From the NCBI RefSeq assembly GCF_007827455.1, contig NZ_VISM01000001.1, positions 1,713,501-1,777,500 of the forward strand: a stretch of DNA of 64,000 nucleotides. Direction: 5' to 3'. Positions within the stretch are counted from its first letter, which is position 1, and each line of letters opens with the position of its first letter. The notes under the pieces were generated by a model, which was given only the letters and a program-made list of their open reading frames with translations, was not told where the DNA came from and did not search any database. The stretch is from Lutibacter sp. Hel_I_33_5. Its GTDB lineage: Bacteria; Bacteroidota; Bacteroidia; Flavobacteriales; Flavobacteriaceae. Shown piece by piece: positions 8,125-15,350 of this stretch. The position numbers and the translations under genes are program-made.

Positions 8125-8595
8125 TTAGTCCACTAAAGGTGGTATTCTTAATACTTGACCTGGATAAATTTTATCTGGGTGAGAAAGCATTGGCTTGTTT
8201 GCTTCAAAAATTTCAGGATACTTCATTGGGTTTCCATAATATTCTTTTGCAATTTTACCTAAAGTATCTCCACTTACAACTGTATGAAATTGTGCCATAG
8301 CTGCTTCATCAATTTCTTCTACTTCTGCAACAGTCATATTATCATCAACAGAAGCTACACCGTCTGTATTACCAACTACTAATACAACTTTTTCTTTAGT
8401 TGCTAGATCTGCTGCTTCACCAGAAACTGTTACCGCATCATCTTCTACTATAATACCTAAGTCAGTTACCACTAAACCTAAGTCGTTTACTGCATTTCTT
8501 AAACTTGCAGATTTTTCTGCATTTTCTTCTTCCGTTGTTTTTCCAATTCCAAAGACTTTTGCTCCGGCGTTTTTAATGAATGAAAAAATTCCCAT
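8125..8595 (-). CDS. lysM: BON-LysM domain protein (YgaU/Kbp-like)
   Basis: 156 residues from the ATG at 8595 (MGIFSFIKNAGAKVFG); an upstream in-frame ATG would add an unrelated hydrophobic stretch and is rejected. Seen: a BON domain (about 35-90, VTVSGEAADLATKEKVVLVV), then a LysM domain (about 104-156, FHTVVSGDTLGKIAKEYYG and IYPGQVLRIP). There is no signal peptide. E. coli YgaU/Kbp, with the same BON-LysM order, is a cytoplasmic potassium-binding protein, so a similar role is possible here. Confidence 0.93.
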   Translation of the reverse strand: MGIFSFIKNAGAKVFGIGKTTEEENAEKSASLRNAVNDLGLVVTDLGIIVEDDAVTVSGEAADLATKEKVVLVVGNTDGVASVDDNMTVAEVEEIDEAAMAQFHTVVSGDTLGKIAKEYYGNPMKYPEIFEANKPMLSHPDKIYPGQVLRIPPLVD

Positions 8596-8711
8596 TTTTT
8601 GATTTTTTAAAATTAATAATTCGATTTTTTGTATGTTGACAATATACAATATTATAATGAAAAGTTTACTACTGCTGTACAATTTTGTAAATTCACCTAA
8701 AAATAATTTAC

Positions 8712-9365
8712 ATGTATATTCATCATATAGGTTCTGAAAATTCTGTTTTAAATAACTTCATTTCAGAAATAAGAGATAAAACTATTCAAAAAGATTCTTT
8801 ACGTTTTAGAAGAAACATAGAACGGATTGGAGAAATTTTAGGGTATGAATTAAGCAAAGAATTAGAATATCAGTCTAAAAAAGTTGAAACACCTTTAGGA
8901 ATAAAAACAATCAATTTACCAATAAAAAACATTGTTTTATGTTCAATTTTACGTGCTGGATTGCTTTTACATCAAGGGTTGCTAAATTATTTTGATGATG
9001 CCGAAAATGCTTTTATTTCTGCATATCGACATCACCCAAATAATGATGAAAATTTTGAAATTGTAGTAGAATATTTTGCTGCTCCTTCCATAGAAAACAA
9101 AATATTATTATTAGCAGATCCAATGCTCGCTACAGGTAAATCGTTGGTGGCAGTTTATGAAGCAATCAATGAATATGGTACACCAAAAGAAATTCATTTA
9201 GTATCGGTAATTGGTTCTTCGGAAGGAATTGATTTTATTGAAAAACATTTCCCTAAAAACACACATTTATGGATTGCTGCCATAGATGATACTTTAAATG
9301 ATAAAGGATATATTGTTCCTGGTTTAGGTGATGCAGGTGATTTAGCTTTTGGCACAAAACTATAA
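8712..9365 (+). CDS. upp: uracil phosphoribosyltransferase
   Basis: 217 residues. It makes UMP from uracil and PRPP (pyrimidine salvage). Seen: RFRRNIERIGEILGYEL, CSILRAGLLLHQG, the PRPP-binding loop LLLADPMLATGKSLV, and the C-terminal uracil-binding motif GYIVPGLGDAGDLAFGT. Length is typical. Its last 6 bases overlap the end of the convergent DUF6427 gene. Confidence 0.95.
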   Translation: MYIHHIGSENSVLNNFISEIRDKTIQKDSLRFRRNIERIGEILGYELSKELEYQSKKVETPLGIKTINLPIKNIVLCSILRAGLLLHQGLLNYFDDAENAFISAYRHHPNNDENFEIVVEYFAAPSIENKILLLADPMLATGKSLVAVYEAINEYGTPKEIHLVSVIGSSEGIDFIEKHFPKNTHLWIAAIDDTLNDKGYIVPGLGDAGDLAFGTKL

Positions 9366-10271
9366 CCAAAACAATATAAAAGGAAGTATAGCAAAGGCTA
9401 TAAAAATTAAATCTCTTACTATCTTATTTTTTAAAATTTCGAATCCATTTCCTAAAATAATCGCTGTTGGAAACAATAGAAATTGAAATTCTAGCTCTGA
9501 TTTATTTGGATAAAAAAACAAAAATATAAAAGCTATTAAGAGATGTACTAATAATAATATCCAACTAAATTTAAAAGTATTACTTACTGAAATCACTTTG
9601 GGTGTTTTTATAAAAACAGAAATCACAGAAAATATTCCTAAGAAAAGTATTGGGATTAAAAATTTCGATTCTAAAAGAATAGAAAAGTCAAAATCAAAAA
9701 CTACACTAAATAAGTTATTAAAGTCTTCTGTAGCTTCATTCCAAAAACAATACGTAAAATATAAAAATAAAGGAGTAACAAAACCAATAATAGGAACTAA
9801 TAGTTCCCTAAAAGTTATTTTTTGATATAAATAAACTGCGGCATACAATAAGAAAATAAATACAATTATATACGGTTCAAATAAAAAACAAATTCCTAAC
9901 CAGAAACCTCCATCAAAAAGCTTTTTTATTCCGTTTGTATGATTCTGCAAACTATATACTTTTCTTAAAAAAAGTAACATAAAAACTCCAAGAAAAAGAC
10001 TTTTAATATTAAAAAAAATTGAACTAAATAGTCCTAAACCAACTACAAAAAAGAAAAATGAAAACGTATTGTCGTAAGTCAATCCATTTTTTTTAACAAT
10101 AAAATTGAATAAAAAAAACTGTCCAATTAATAGTAGAAAACAACCACCCAAACTGAGTAAATAAAAAGTAGCAAAATCATTAATAAGTGATGCAAAAAAA
10201 TATAAAATAAAAAGTCCAGCGATTAATATAAAATTAATAGGTTTAGAATTCTCAAAAAAATTGGCTAGCAT
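9360..10271 (-). CDS. DUF6427 family membrane protein
   Basis: 303 residues, almost wholly hydrophobic, with about eight to nine membrane helices. It starts MLANFFENSKPINFI, which I recognise as the opening of a family found in Flavobacteriia. No catalytic motif is visible. Its 3' end overlaps upp by 6 bases, and the divergent DUF6341 gene starts 41 bases from its start. Function unknown. Confidence 0.85.
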   Translation of the reverse strand: MLANFFENSKPINFILIAGLFILYFFASLINDFATFYLLSLGGCFLLLIGQFFLFNFIVKKNGLTYDNTFSFFFFVVGLGLFSSIFFNIKSLFLGVFMLLFLRKVYSLQNHTNGIKKLFDGGFWLGICFLFEPYIIVFIFLLYAAVYLYQKITFRELLVPIIGFVTPLFLYFTYCFWNEATEDFNNLFSVVFDFDFSILLESKFLIPILFLGIFSVISVFIKTPKVISVSNTFKFSWILLLVHLLIAFIFLFFYPNKSELEFQFLLFPTAIILGNGFEILKNKIVRDLIFIAFAILPFILFWL

Positions 10272-10291
10272 TATTTGTTTTTCTATTTTTG
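10261..10291 (+). promoter_or_regulatory. Bacteroidota housekeeping promoter for DUF6341-trmB
   Basis: TTG (10261-10263), a 20-base spacer, then TATTTTTG (10284-10291), matching the Bacteroidota -33/-7 pattern (TTG and TAnnTTTG). The start codon follows 21 bases later. Confidence 0.6.
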
Positions 10292-10312
10292 CAGTGTAAA
10301 TATAAGTAAGTT

Positions 10313-10534
10313 ATGATAGCAGGCAATATTTTTAGATGGATCGGAGATTTTTTTAAGTGGACATTTAGTTTTTCTTTCGATATGCTTCGTTTAGATTTAG
10401 CAACAAAAGATGCAGGTTGGTGGATTTCTAATGTAGTTAACTGGTTATTCTTAGTTGTTCTTTTAGTATTATTCTGGTACTGGATGAAAGAATCTGCTCG
10501 CTTTGTAAAAGAAGGAACAGAAGATAGAGCCTAA
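10313..10534 (+). CDS. DUF6341 family small membrane protein
   Basis: 73 residues. Seen: aromatic-rich amphipathic starts (IFRWIGDFFKWTF) and one strong membrane helix (about 39-60, VVNWLFLVVLLVLFWYWM), then a charged tail. It matches my memory of a Flavobacteriia-specific small protein encoded next to a DUF6427 gene. It has its own TAnnTTTG promoter and lies 12 bases before trmB. Function unknown. Confidence 0.85.
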   Translation: MIAGNIFRWIGDFFKWTFSFSFDMLRLDLATKDAGWWISNVVNWLFLVVLLVLFWYWMKESARFVKEGTEDRA

Positions 10535-10546
10535 TTTTATAGCAAA

Positions 10547-11218
10547 TTGGGAAGTAAAAATAAATTAAAACGTTTCCAAGAGAACGAAACGTTTCCAAAT
10601 GTCATTCAGCCAACAAGAGAAGAAGTAATCAACAACTTTTCTTATAAAGGTAAGTGGCATTCTTTTTTTAAGAACGATAACCCTATTGTTTTAGAATTAG
10701 GCTGCGGAAAAGGCGAATATACGATTGCTTTAGCAGAAAAAAATCCAGAAAAAAATTTTATTGGTATTGATATAAAAGGAGCTCGTTTTTGGCGTGGAGC
10801 AAAAACTGCGATTGAAAACGACATGAAAAATGTCGCTTTTATAAGAACACAAATAGAATTGGTCGATTATATTTTTGCTGAAAATGAAGTAGATGAAATC
10901 TGGATAACTTTTCCAGATCCACAAATAAAATATCAGAGAACAAAACATAGAATGACAAATGCTACTTTCTTAAAAAGATATCATCATATCTTAAAAGAAA
11001 ATGGAATTATGAACCTAAAAACTGATAGCGAATTTATGCACGGTTATACTTTGGGTTTACTACATGGTGAGGGTCATGAAATTATACACGCCAACCATAA
11101 TGTGTATAAAAATGAAGGTGCTCCTGAAGAAGTAACTTCTACTCAAACTTTCTATGAAAAACAATATCTAGCTGTAGATAAAGCAATTACCTATATTCAA
11201 TTTCGATTGAAATATTAA
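10547..11218 (+). CDS. trmB: tRNA (guanine-N7-)-methyltransferase
   Basis: 223 residues from a TTG start. The product forms m7G46 in tRNA using S-adenosylmethionine. Seen: the SAM site VLELGCGKGEYTIALAEKNP, FIGIDIKGARFWRGAKTA, WITFPDPQIKYQRTKHRMTN (the tRNA/catalytic segment with the PDP motif), and NLKTDSEFMHGYT. Length is normal. It probably shares a transcript with the DUF6341 gene. Confidence 0.95.
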   Translation: MGSKNKLKRFQENETFPNVIQPTREEVINNFSYKGKWHSFFKNDNPIVLELGCGKGEYTIALAEKNPEKNFIGIDIKGARFWRGAKTAIENDMKNVAFIRTQIELVDYIFAENEVDEIWITFPDPQIKYQRTKHRMTNATFLKRYHHILKENGIMNLKTDSEFMHGYTLGLLHGEGHEIIHANHNVYKNEGAPEEVTSTQTFYEKQYLAVDKAITYIQFRLKY

Positions 11219-11222
11219 CTTG

Positions 11223-11255
11223 CGTCATCCTGAACTTGTTTCAGAATCCCATAAA
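11223..11255. repeat. 33-bp intergenic repeat, copy 1 (left of ATL gene)
   Basis: CGTCATCCTGAACTTG followed by TTTCAGAATCCCATAAA, placed right after the trmB stop. A second copy at 11611-11643 matches 31 of 33 bases in the same orientation. The core CTGAACTTGTTTCAG is an imperfect palindrome. Confidence 0.8.
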
Positions 11256-11274
11256 ACTTTCCTATCTTCACTAA

Positions 11275-11604
11275 GTGAAAGAAACGGATAATTTTTTTGA
11301 AAGAGTTTATAAAACAGCTCGATTAATTCCAGAAGGAAAAGTAACTAGTTACGGTGCAATTGCAAAATATTTAGGAGCGGCACGTTCTGCAAGAATGGTA
11401 GGTTGGGCAATGAATAAAGCTCATAATTTAGAAGATGTTCCTGCACATAGAGTTGTGAATAGAAAAGGATTATTGACAGGAAAACATCATTTTGATGGCA
11501 CAAATCTGATGCAACAATTATTAGAAAATGAAGGAATTGTTGTTGTAGAAAATCAAATTCAAGATTTCGAAAAAGTGTTTTGGAATCCTGGTAGCGAATT
11601 ATAA
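11275..11604 (+). CDS. alkyltransferase-like protein (MGMT family, no active-site cysteine)
   Basis: 109 residues from a GTG start. It matches the DNA-binding domain of O6-alkylguanine-DNA alkyltransferase: IPEGKVTSYGAIAKYLG (helix-turn-helix), RMVGWAMNKAHN with the arginine finger, and PAHRVVNRKGLLTG. In the repair enzyme the motif is PCHRV. Here Ala replaces the alkyl-accepting Cys, as in the ATL subfamily, whose members bind alkylated guanine and pass it to nucleotide excision repair. It is flanked on both sides by the same 33-bp repeat. Confidence 0.9.
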   Translation: MKETDNFFERVYKTARLIPEGKVTSYGAIAKYLGAARSARMVGWAMNKAHNLEDVPAHRVVNRKGLLTGKHHFDGTNLMQQLLENEGIVVVENQIQDFEKVFWNPGSEL

Positions 11605-11610
11605 TTCGTT

Positions 11611-11643
11611 CGTCATTCTGAACTTGTTTCAGAATCACATAAA
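11611..11643. repeat. 33-bp intergenic repeat, copy 2 (right of ATL gene)
   Basis: CGTCATTCTGAACTTG followed by TTTCAGAATCACATAAA, two mismatches from the copy at 11223-11255. It lies 6 bases after the ATL stop codon. The two copies are direct repeats 388 bases apart. Confidence 0.8.
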
Positions 11644-11795
11644 TACTCAACAAAAAAGTTTATCAACCTTACCCTAACTATTTCCTAATATCTGTAAAAT
11701 TTAAAAATAATAACAAAAGTTGATATCCATAATCTATCCTTATCAACCAATAAATAAACACAATCTACTTCCTTTATTTTCTGACGACTAAGCAC

Positions 11796-11803
11796 TATCT
11801 TTG
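11796..11803 (+). promoter_or_regulatory. -7 element (TATCTTTG) of the mrp transcript
   Basis: TATCTTTG matches TAnnTTTG exactly. No clear TTG lies at the usual -33 distance. If used, it gives a leader of about 120 bases containing the 11846-11917 hairpin. Confidence 0.5.
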
Positions 11804-11845
11804 CAATCTAGAATTAATCCTAATAAATTAAAGGAAGCAAAAAAT

Positions 11846-11917
11846 GTCTCCTCGAGCGCAGTCGAGAGGTTTTTAAAAGACAAGCTTTTTTAAGGTCTCG
11901 ACTGCGCTCGACCAGAC
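11846..11917. repeat. long inverted repeat (hairpin) in the mrp leader
   Basis: Arms TCGAGCGCAGTCGAGA (11852-11867) and TCTCGACTGCGCTCGA (11896-11911) pair perfectly over 16 bases. Outer GTCT/AGAC and inner TTAAAAG / CTTTTTTAA pairs extend the stem. The GC-rich arms stand out in this low-GC DNA. I recall similar palindromic intergenic units in many Bacteroidota genomes, but have not checked. Confidence 0.8.
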
Positions 11918-11928
11918 AAACAAGAAAT

Positions 11929-13068
11929 ATGAGTTTTAAAAAACAAGATATATACAACGCATTAGAAAAGATAACTGCTCCAGGCGAAGGAAAAAGTTTA
12001 GTAGAAAACAAAAATGTAACAAATGTAGTTTCTTTTGGTAATGAAGTACTAATAGATGTAACCATTAGCAATCCAACATTACAAGCAAAAAAGAAGATAG
12101 AAACAGAAATAACAAAAGCTATTCACAAAAATGTTGGAGAGAATATTGATGTAAAAGTGAATGTAAAAGTTGTTGCTGCAGCACCAAAAGAAAAACCGAA
12201 TCAAATTAGAGGAAAAGAAATTCCTAATATTCAAAATATTATTGCCATCGCTTCAGGAAAAGGAGGCGTAGGAAAATCTACCATTACTGCAAATACAGCA
12301 ATTACATTAGCCAAAATGGGTTTTAAAGTAGGTGTTTTAGATGCAGATGTTTACGGGCCATCACAACATATTATGTTTGATGTAGAAAAAGAAAAACCAC
12401 TATCTGTTAAGGTACAAGGACGTTCTAAAATGAAACCCGTAGAAAATTACGGAGTTAAATTATTATCGTTAGGCTTTTTTACAAATCCAGATCAAGCAGT
12501 AATTTGGCGAGGACCCATGGCATCCAAAGCATTAAATCAATTAATTTTTGATGCAGATTGGGGCGAGTTAGATTTTCTATTAATCGATTTACCACCAGGA
12601 ACAGGAGATATACATTTATCCATCGTACAAGCATTACCAATAAATGGAGCGGTTGTTGTAAGTACTCCACAAAACATCGCGTTAGCAGATGCTAAAAAAG
12701 GAGTTGCCATGTTTCAACAAGAAAGTATTAATGTTCCCGTTTTAGGAATTATAGAAAATATGGCATATTTTACACCAGAAGAATTGCCAAATAATAAATA
12801 TTATATCTTTGGTAAAGATGGTGCAAGAAATTTAGCAGAAGATATTTCGACAAAGTTTTTAGGAGAAATTCCTTTAGTGCAAAGTATTAGAGAATCTGGT
12901 GATGTTGGTCATCCAGTAGCGTTACAAGAAAATACGCCACTAGAAAAAGCGTTTACAGATATCACTAAAGAAATGGTCTCAGAATTATTAAAAAGAAATG
13001 CAAATTTACCACCAACAGAAGTGGTAAGAATTACAACTATGAGTGGTTGTAGTGCAGTAAAAAAATAA
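11929..13068 (+). CDS. apbC: Mrp/NBP35 family iron-sulfur carrier ATPase
   Basis: 379 residues. An N-terminal MIP18/DUF59 domain (about 1-90) precedes a ParA/MinD-type ATPase: deviant Walker A SGKGGVGKST (about 108-117), DADVYGPSQH, and LLIDLPPGTGDIHLS. It is thought to build and deliver Fe-S clusters to target proteins. The paired CxxC of classical ApbC is absent from the ENMAYFTPEELPNNKYY segment; the only late cysteine is in MSGCSAVKK. The NifU-domain gene follows after 3 bases, supporting a joint Fe-S role. The leader carries a large hairpin. Confidence 0.93.
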   Translation: MSFKKQDIYNALEKITAPGEGKSLVENKNVTNVVSFGNEVLIDVTISNPTLQAKKKIETEITKAIHKNVGENIDVKVNVKVVAAAPKEKPNQIRGKEIPNIQNIIAIASGKGGVGKSTITANTAITLAKMGFKVGVLDADVYGPSQHIMFDVEKEKPLSVKVQGRSKMKPVENYGVKLLSLGFFTNPDQAVIWRGPMASKALNQLIFDADWGELDFLLIDLPPGTGDIHLSIVQALPINGAVVVSTPQNIALADAKKGVAMFQQESINVPVLGIIENMAYFTPEELPNNKYYIFGKDGARNLAEDISTKFLGEIPLVQSIRESGDVGHPVALQENTPLEKAFTDITKEMVSELLKRNANLPPTEVVRITTMSGCSAVKK

Positions 13069-13071
13069 AAT

Positions 13072-13308
13072 ATGACAGCACAAGAAACACAAAATAATGT
13101 AGAAAAAGCGTTAGATGAAATCCGTCCTTTTTTAATGAGCGACGGAGGGAATATTAAACTTATTTCTATTGAAGATGCTATTGTAAAAGTGCAATTAGAA
13201 GGTGCTTGTACAGGTTGTTCTGTAAATCAAATGACCTTAAAAAATGGTGTAGAAGCAACTATAAAAAAATATGCACCACAAATAGAACAAGTCGTTAATA
13301 TCGATTAA
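13072..13308 (+). CDS. NifU C-terminal domain protein (Fe-S scaffold)
   Basis: 78 residues, the size of a stand-alone Nfu domain. Seen: EIRPFLMSDGGNIKLISIED and the cluster-binding CxxC in LEGACTGCSVNQMTLKNGVE, followed by a conserved helix. Nfu proteins hold a 4Fe-4S cluster at the interface of a dimer and pass it on. It lies 3 bases behind apbC and is surely co-transcribed. Confidence 0.95.
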   Translation: MTAQETQNNVEKALDEIRPFLMSDGGNIKLISIEDAIVKVQLEGACTGCSVNQMTLKNGVEATIKKYAPQIEQVVNID

Positions 13309-13320
13309 TAAACCAATATT

Positions 13321-13428
13321 TTGGGCGTTTCCTAAAGGTCGGGCTTTACGCTATATCTTTTTTATTGTCATTCTGCGAAAGGCAGAAATTTCCTCAAAAA
13401 AAGGATGCCGCTACAATCCCTAACGCGC
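13321..13428. repeat. composite intergenic repeat between nifU and the reductase gene
   Basis: It holds, in order, a GC-richer unit (TTGGGCGTTTCCTAAAGG, GTCGGGCTTTACGC), a small hairpin TTCTGC-GAAAG-GCAGAA (about 13371-13386), and AAAAAAAGGATGCCGCTACA. The last part recurs, with changes, as AAAAAAGGATGCCGTTTCA inside the unit at 16507-16769. The composition differs from the surrounding genes. Confidence 0.65.
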
Positions 13429-13445
13429 TCAGTAGAACTTACAAA

Positions 13446-14501
13446 ATGATACAAACTGATATCTTAATTATTGGTGCAGGACCAACAGGATTATTCACCG
13501 TTTTCGAAGCAGGATTATTAAAATTACGTTGTCATTTAATAGACGCTTTACCACAACCAGGCGGACAATGTTCAGAAATTTATCCAAAGAAACCTATCTA
13601 CGATATTCCAGCATATCCAGAAATTTTAGCTGGCGATTTAACCGATAAATTATTAGAACAAATAAAGCAATTTCAACCAGGATTTACATTAGGAGAAAGA
13701 GCAGAAACCATCGATAAACAAGAAGATGGTTCATTTATAGTAACCACAAATAAAGGAACAAAACATCAAGCTCCAATTGTTGCCATTGCTGGCGGATTAG
13801 GAAGTTTTGAACCAAGAAAACCACCAATTCCAAATATTACAGATTTCGAAGACAAAGGAGTTGCGTACATGATTAAAGAACCTGAACTTTTTAGAGATAA
13901 AAAAGTAGTTATTTCTGGTGGAGGAGACTCAGCATTAGATTGGTCTATCTTTTTAGCAGATGTTGCATCAGAAGTAACATTAATTCATAGAAGAAACGAA
14001 TTTAGAGGCGCTTTAGATTCAGTAGATAAAGTGCAAGAATTAAAAAATGCAGGTAAAATAAAATTAATTACACCAGCAGAAGTAACAGGAATTTTGGGCG
14101 ATGATAAAGTAACAGGAGTTTCTGTTTCTCAAAATAAAGAAGAAGAATTTACAATAGAAACTGACTATTTTATTCCACTTTTTGGCTTGTCTCCAAAACT
14201 TGGTCCAATTGCAAATTGGGGATTAGAAATTGAGAAAAACGCTATAAAAGTTAACAACGCTTTAGATTTTCAAACGAATATTCCAGGAATCTACGCTATA
14301 GGAGATGTAAATACCTATCCAGGAAAATTAAAACTGATTTTATGCGGATTTCACGAAGCAACATTAATGTGTCAAAGTGCCTATAAACGTATTTTTCCAG
14401 ACAAAAAGTATGTGATGAAATATACAACTGTAAGTGGTATTTCTGGTTTCGACGGAACTAAAAAAGAAGCACCAAAAGCTGTAATTAAAAAGATTGAGTA
14501 A
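13446..14501 (+). CDS. ferredoxin/flavodoxin-NADP+ reductase, TrxR type
   Basis: 351 residues from the ATG at 13446; an upstream in-frame ATG lies in repeat DNA and is rejected. Seen: the FAD-binding motif IIGAGPTGLFTVFEAG at the N-terminus, LPQPGGQCSEIYPKKPIYDIP, the NADPH motif VVISGGGDSALDWSIFL with HRRNEFRG, and the second FAD motif GIYAIGDVNTYPGKLKLI. The thioredoxin reductase CxxC is absent, which fits the TrxR-like FNR subfamily. It moves electrons between NADPH and ferredoxin or flavodoxin. Its promoter was not identified; repeat DNA occupies the space upstream. Confidence 0.9.
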   Translation: MIQTDILIIGAGPTGLFTVFEAGLLKLRCHLIDALPQPGGQCSEIYPKKPIYDIPAYPEILAGDLTDKLLEQIKQFQPGFTLGERAETIDKQEDGSFIVTTNKGTKHQAPIVAIAGGLGSFEPRKPPIPNITDFEDKGVAYMIKEPELFRDKKVVISGGGDSALDWSIFLADVASEVTLIHRRNEFRGALDSVDKVQELKNAGKIKLITPAEVTGILGDDKVTGVSVSQNKEEEFTIETDYFIPLFGLSPKLGPIANWGLEIEKNAIKVNNALDFQTNIPGIYAIGDVNTYPGKLKLILCGFHEATLMCQSAYKRIFPDKKYVMKYTTVSGISGFDGTKKEAPKAVIKKIE

Positions 14502-14530
14502 CGTCATTGCGAACGCAGTGAAGCAATCTC
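14502..14530. repeat. short intergenic repeat after the reductase gene
   Basis: CGTCATTGCGAACGCAGTG followed by AAGCAATCTC begins on the base right after the stop codon. TTGC...GCAA can pair. It shares its CGTCATT start with the unit at 11611. I recall similar units in many Bacteroidota genomes (unchecked). Confidence 0.6.
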
Positions 14531-14573
14531 TAAAATTAAAAGATTTTTCTTATCTTGGTTAAAAATTAGAATT

Positions 14574-15137
14574 ATGATAAATGGATTCTTAATGTATTTT
14601 AATGTGATTTCTTGTTTTGGTGATTGTCATAATTCAAGTTCATTTACATTTATGGAGCTAACTTTTTTCGGGATTATATCATTTTTTTTAGTTTCTTTTT
14701 TACTCTGGTATTACAACAATATCCCAAAAAGCAATTTTAATGAAAACGAGACAGAAATAGAACTAAAAGCTTCACGCTTGCCTAGACTAATTCTTTATCT
14801 TTCAATTGTAATTCCAAGTATAATTTTACTAATTGATTTTTTTAATTTTGGAAATCTATTTACAAGTTTTGATATATTTATGTTGTGTTCTGTAGTTACA
14901 TTGATCTTATATTTTAGTATAACTCCGAAGGTTAAAAAAAGATTTAAGAGGCAAAAATTAGACAACCCAATTTATCAATCAAAAGATATCTTATTACAAT
15001 CAAAAAGTTTAGATGCTAATTTTATAATTGCAGAAAAAACCACATCTATTTGGATGAAAATTTTTGTGTTTGTATTAATTGGAATTGTAGCAGTAACCCC
15101 ATTATATGAATTATTAAATACAGGTTACTTTTTATAA
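14574..15137 (+). CDS. hypothetical membrane protein
   Basis: 187 residues from ATG 14574; MELTFF, 27 residues on, is an alternative start. Four hydrophobic helices are visible: about 28-45, 68-87, 96-115 and 163-182. Polar loops are rich in Lys, and a possible TM-adjacent basic motif (KVKKRFKRQKL) follows the third helix. I recognise no family. It lies alone between the reductase and hmgA, in the repeat-rich stretch. Codon use looks normal for the window, so it is probably a real gene. Confidence 0.55.
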   Translation: MINGFLMYFNVISCFGDCHNSSSFTFMELTFFGIISFFLVSFLLWYYNNIPKSNFNENETEIELKASRLPRLILYLSIVIPSIILLIDFFNFGNLFTSFDIFMLCSVVTLILYFSITPKVKKRFKRQKLDNPIYQSKDILLQSKSLDANFIIAEKTTSIWMKIFVFVLIGIVAVTPLYELLNTGYFL

Positions 15138-15162
15138 ACTTATTTCTTCAAAAGACTTTTCC

Positions 15163-15170
15163 TATCTTTG
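15163..15170 (+). promoter_or_regulatory. -7 element (TATCTTTG) upstream of hmgA
   Basis: An exact TAnnTTTG match 180 bases before hmgA. The leader between holds a 19-codon frame (15194-15253) and two direct repeats next to the start. No clear -33 TTG. It could serve hmgA. Confidence 0.4.
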
Positions 15171-15308
15171 TATAAATAACGAAATCGATTGAAATGAATT
15201 GGTTAGACTTACTTTCACATTTAAAATATTTAATCAAGAGAAATCCTGAGTGATAATTAATGTAACAATTGATCAATTTAATAATGTATCAATTATGTTC
15301 TTATAAAA

Positions 15309-15348
15309 CATTATTACATTAAAATATTAATTCATTATTACATTAAAA
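15309..15348. repeat. two direct repeats next to the hmgA start
   Basis: CATTATTACATTAAAA occurs at 15309-15324 and again at 15333-15348, with a 24-base period, ending 2 bases before the ATG. Inverted TAATGTA-type pieces lie about 50 bases further upstream. Possible regulator-binding sites, but the DNA is A+T rich and chance cannot be excluded. Confidence 0.4.
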
Positions 15349-15350
15349 AT

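Larger units (their letters stand above)
11605..11928. other. 324-base gap before mrp: repeat, promoter, hairpin leader
   Basis: It holds the second 33-bp repeat (11611-11643), an A+T-rich stretch with nothing recognisable (11644-11790), a -7 element (11796-11803) and a long hairpin (11846-11917) in the presumed mRNA leader. No gene seen apart from a 10-codon frame at 11844. Confidence 0.6.

Noticed and set aside
13365..13445. An N-terminal extension of the ferredoxin-NADP reductase frame
   Set aside because: It runs through intergenic repeat DNA; the FAD-binding fold starts right at the ATG at 13446.
15194..15253. A 19-codon frame behind a TATCTTTG element, upstream of hmgA
   Set aside because: Too short to judge and no recognisable motif; most likely leader sequence.
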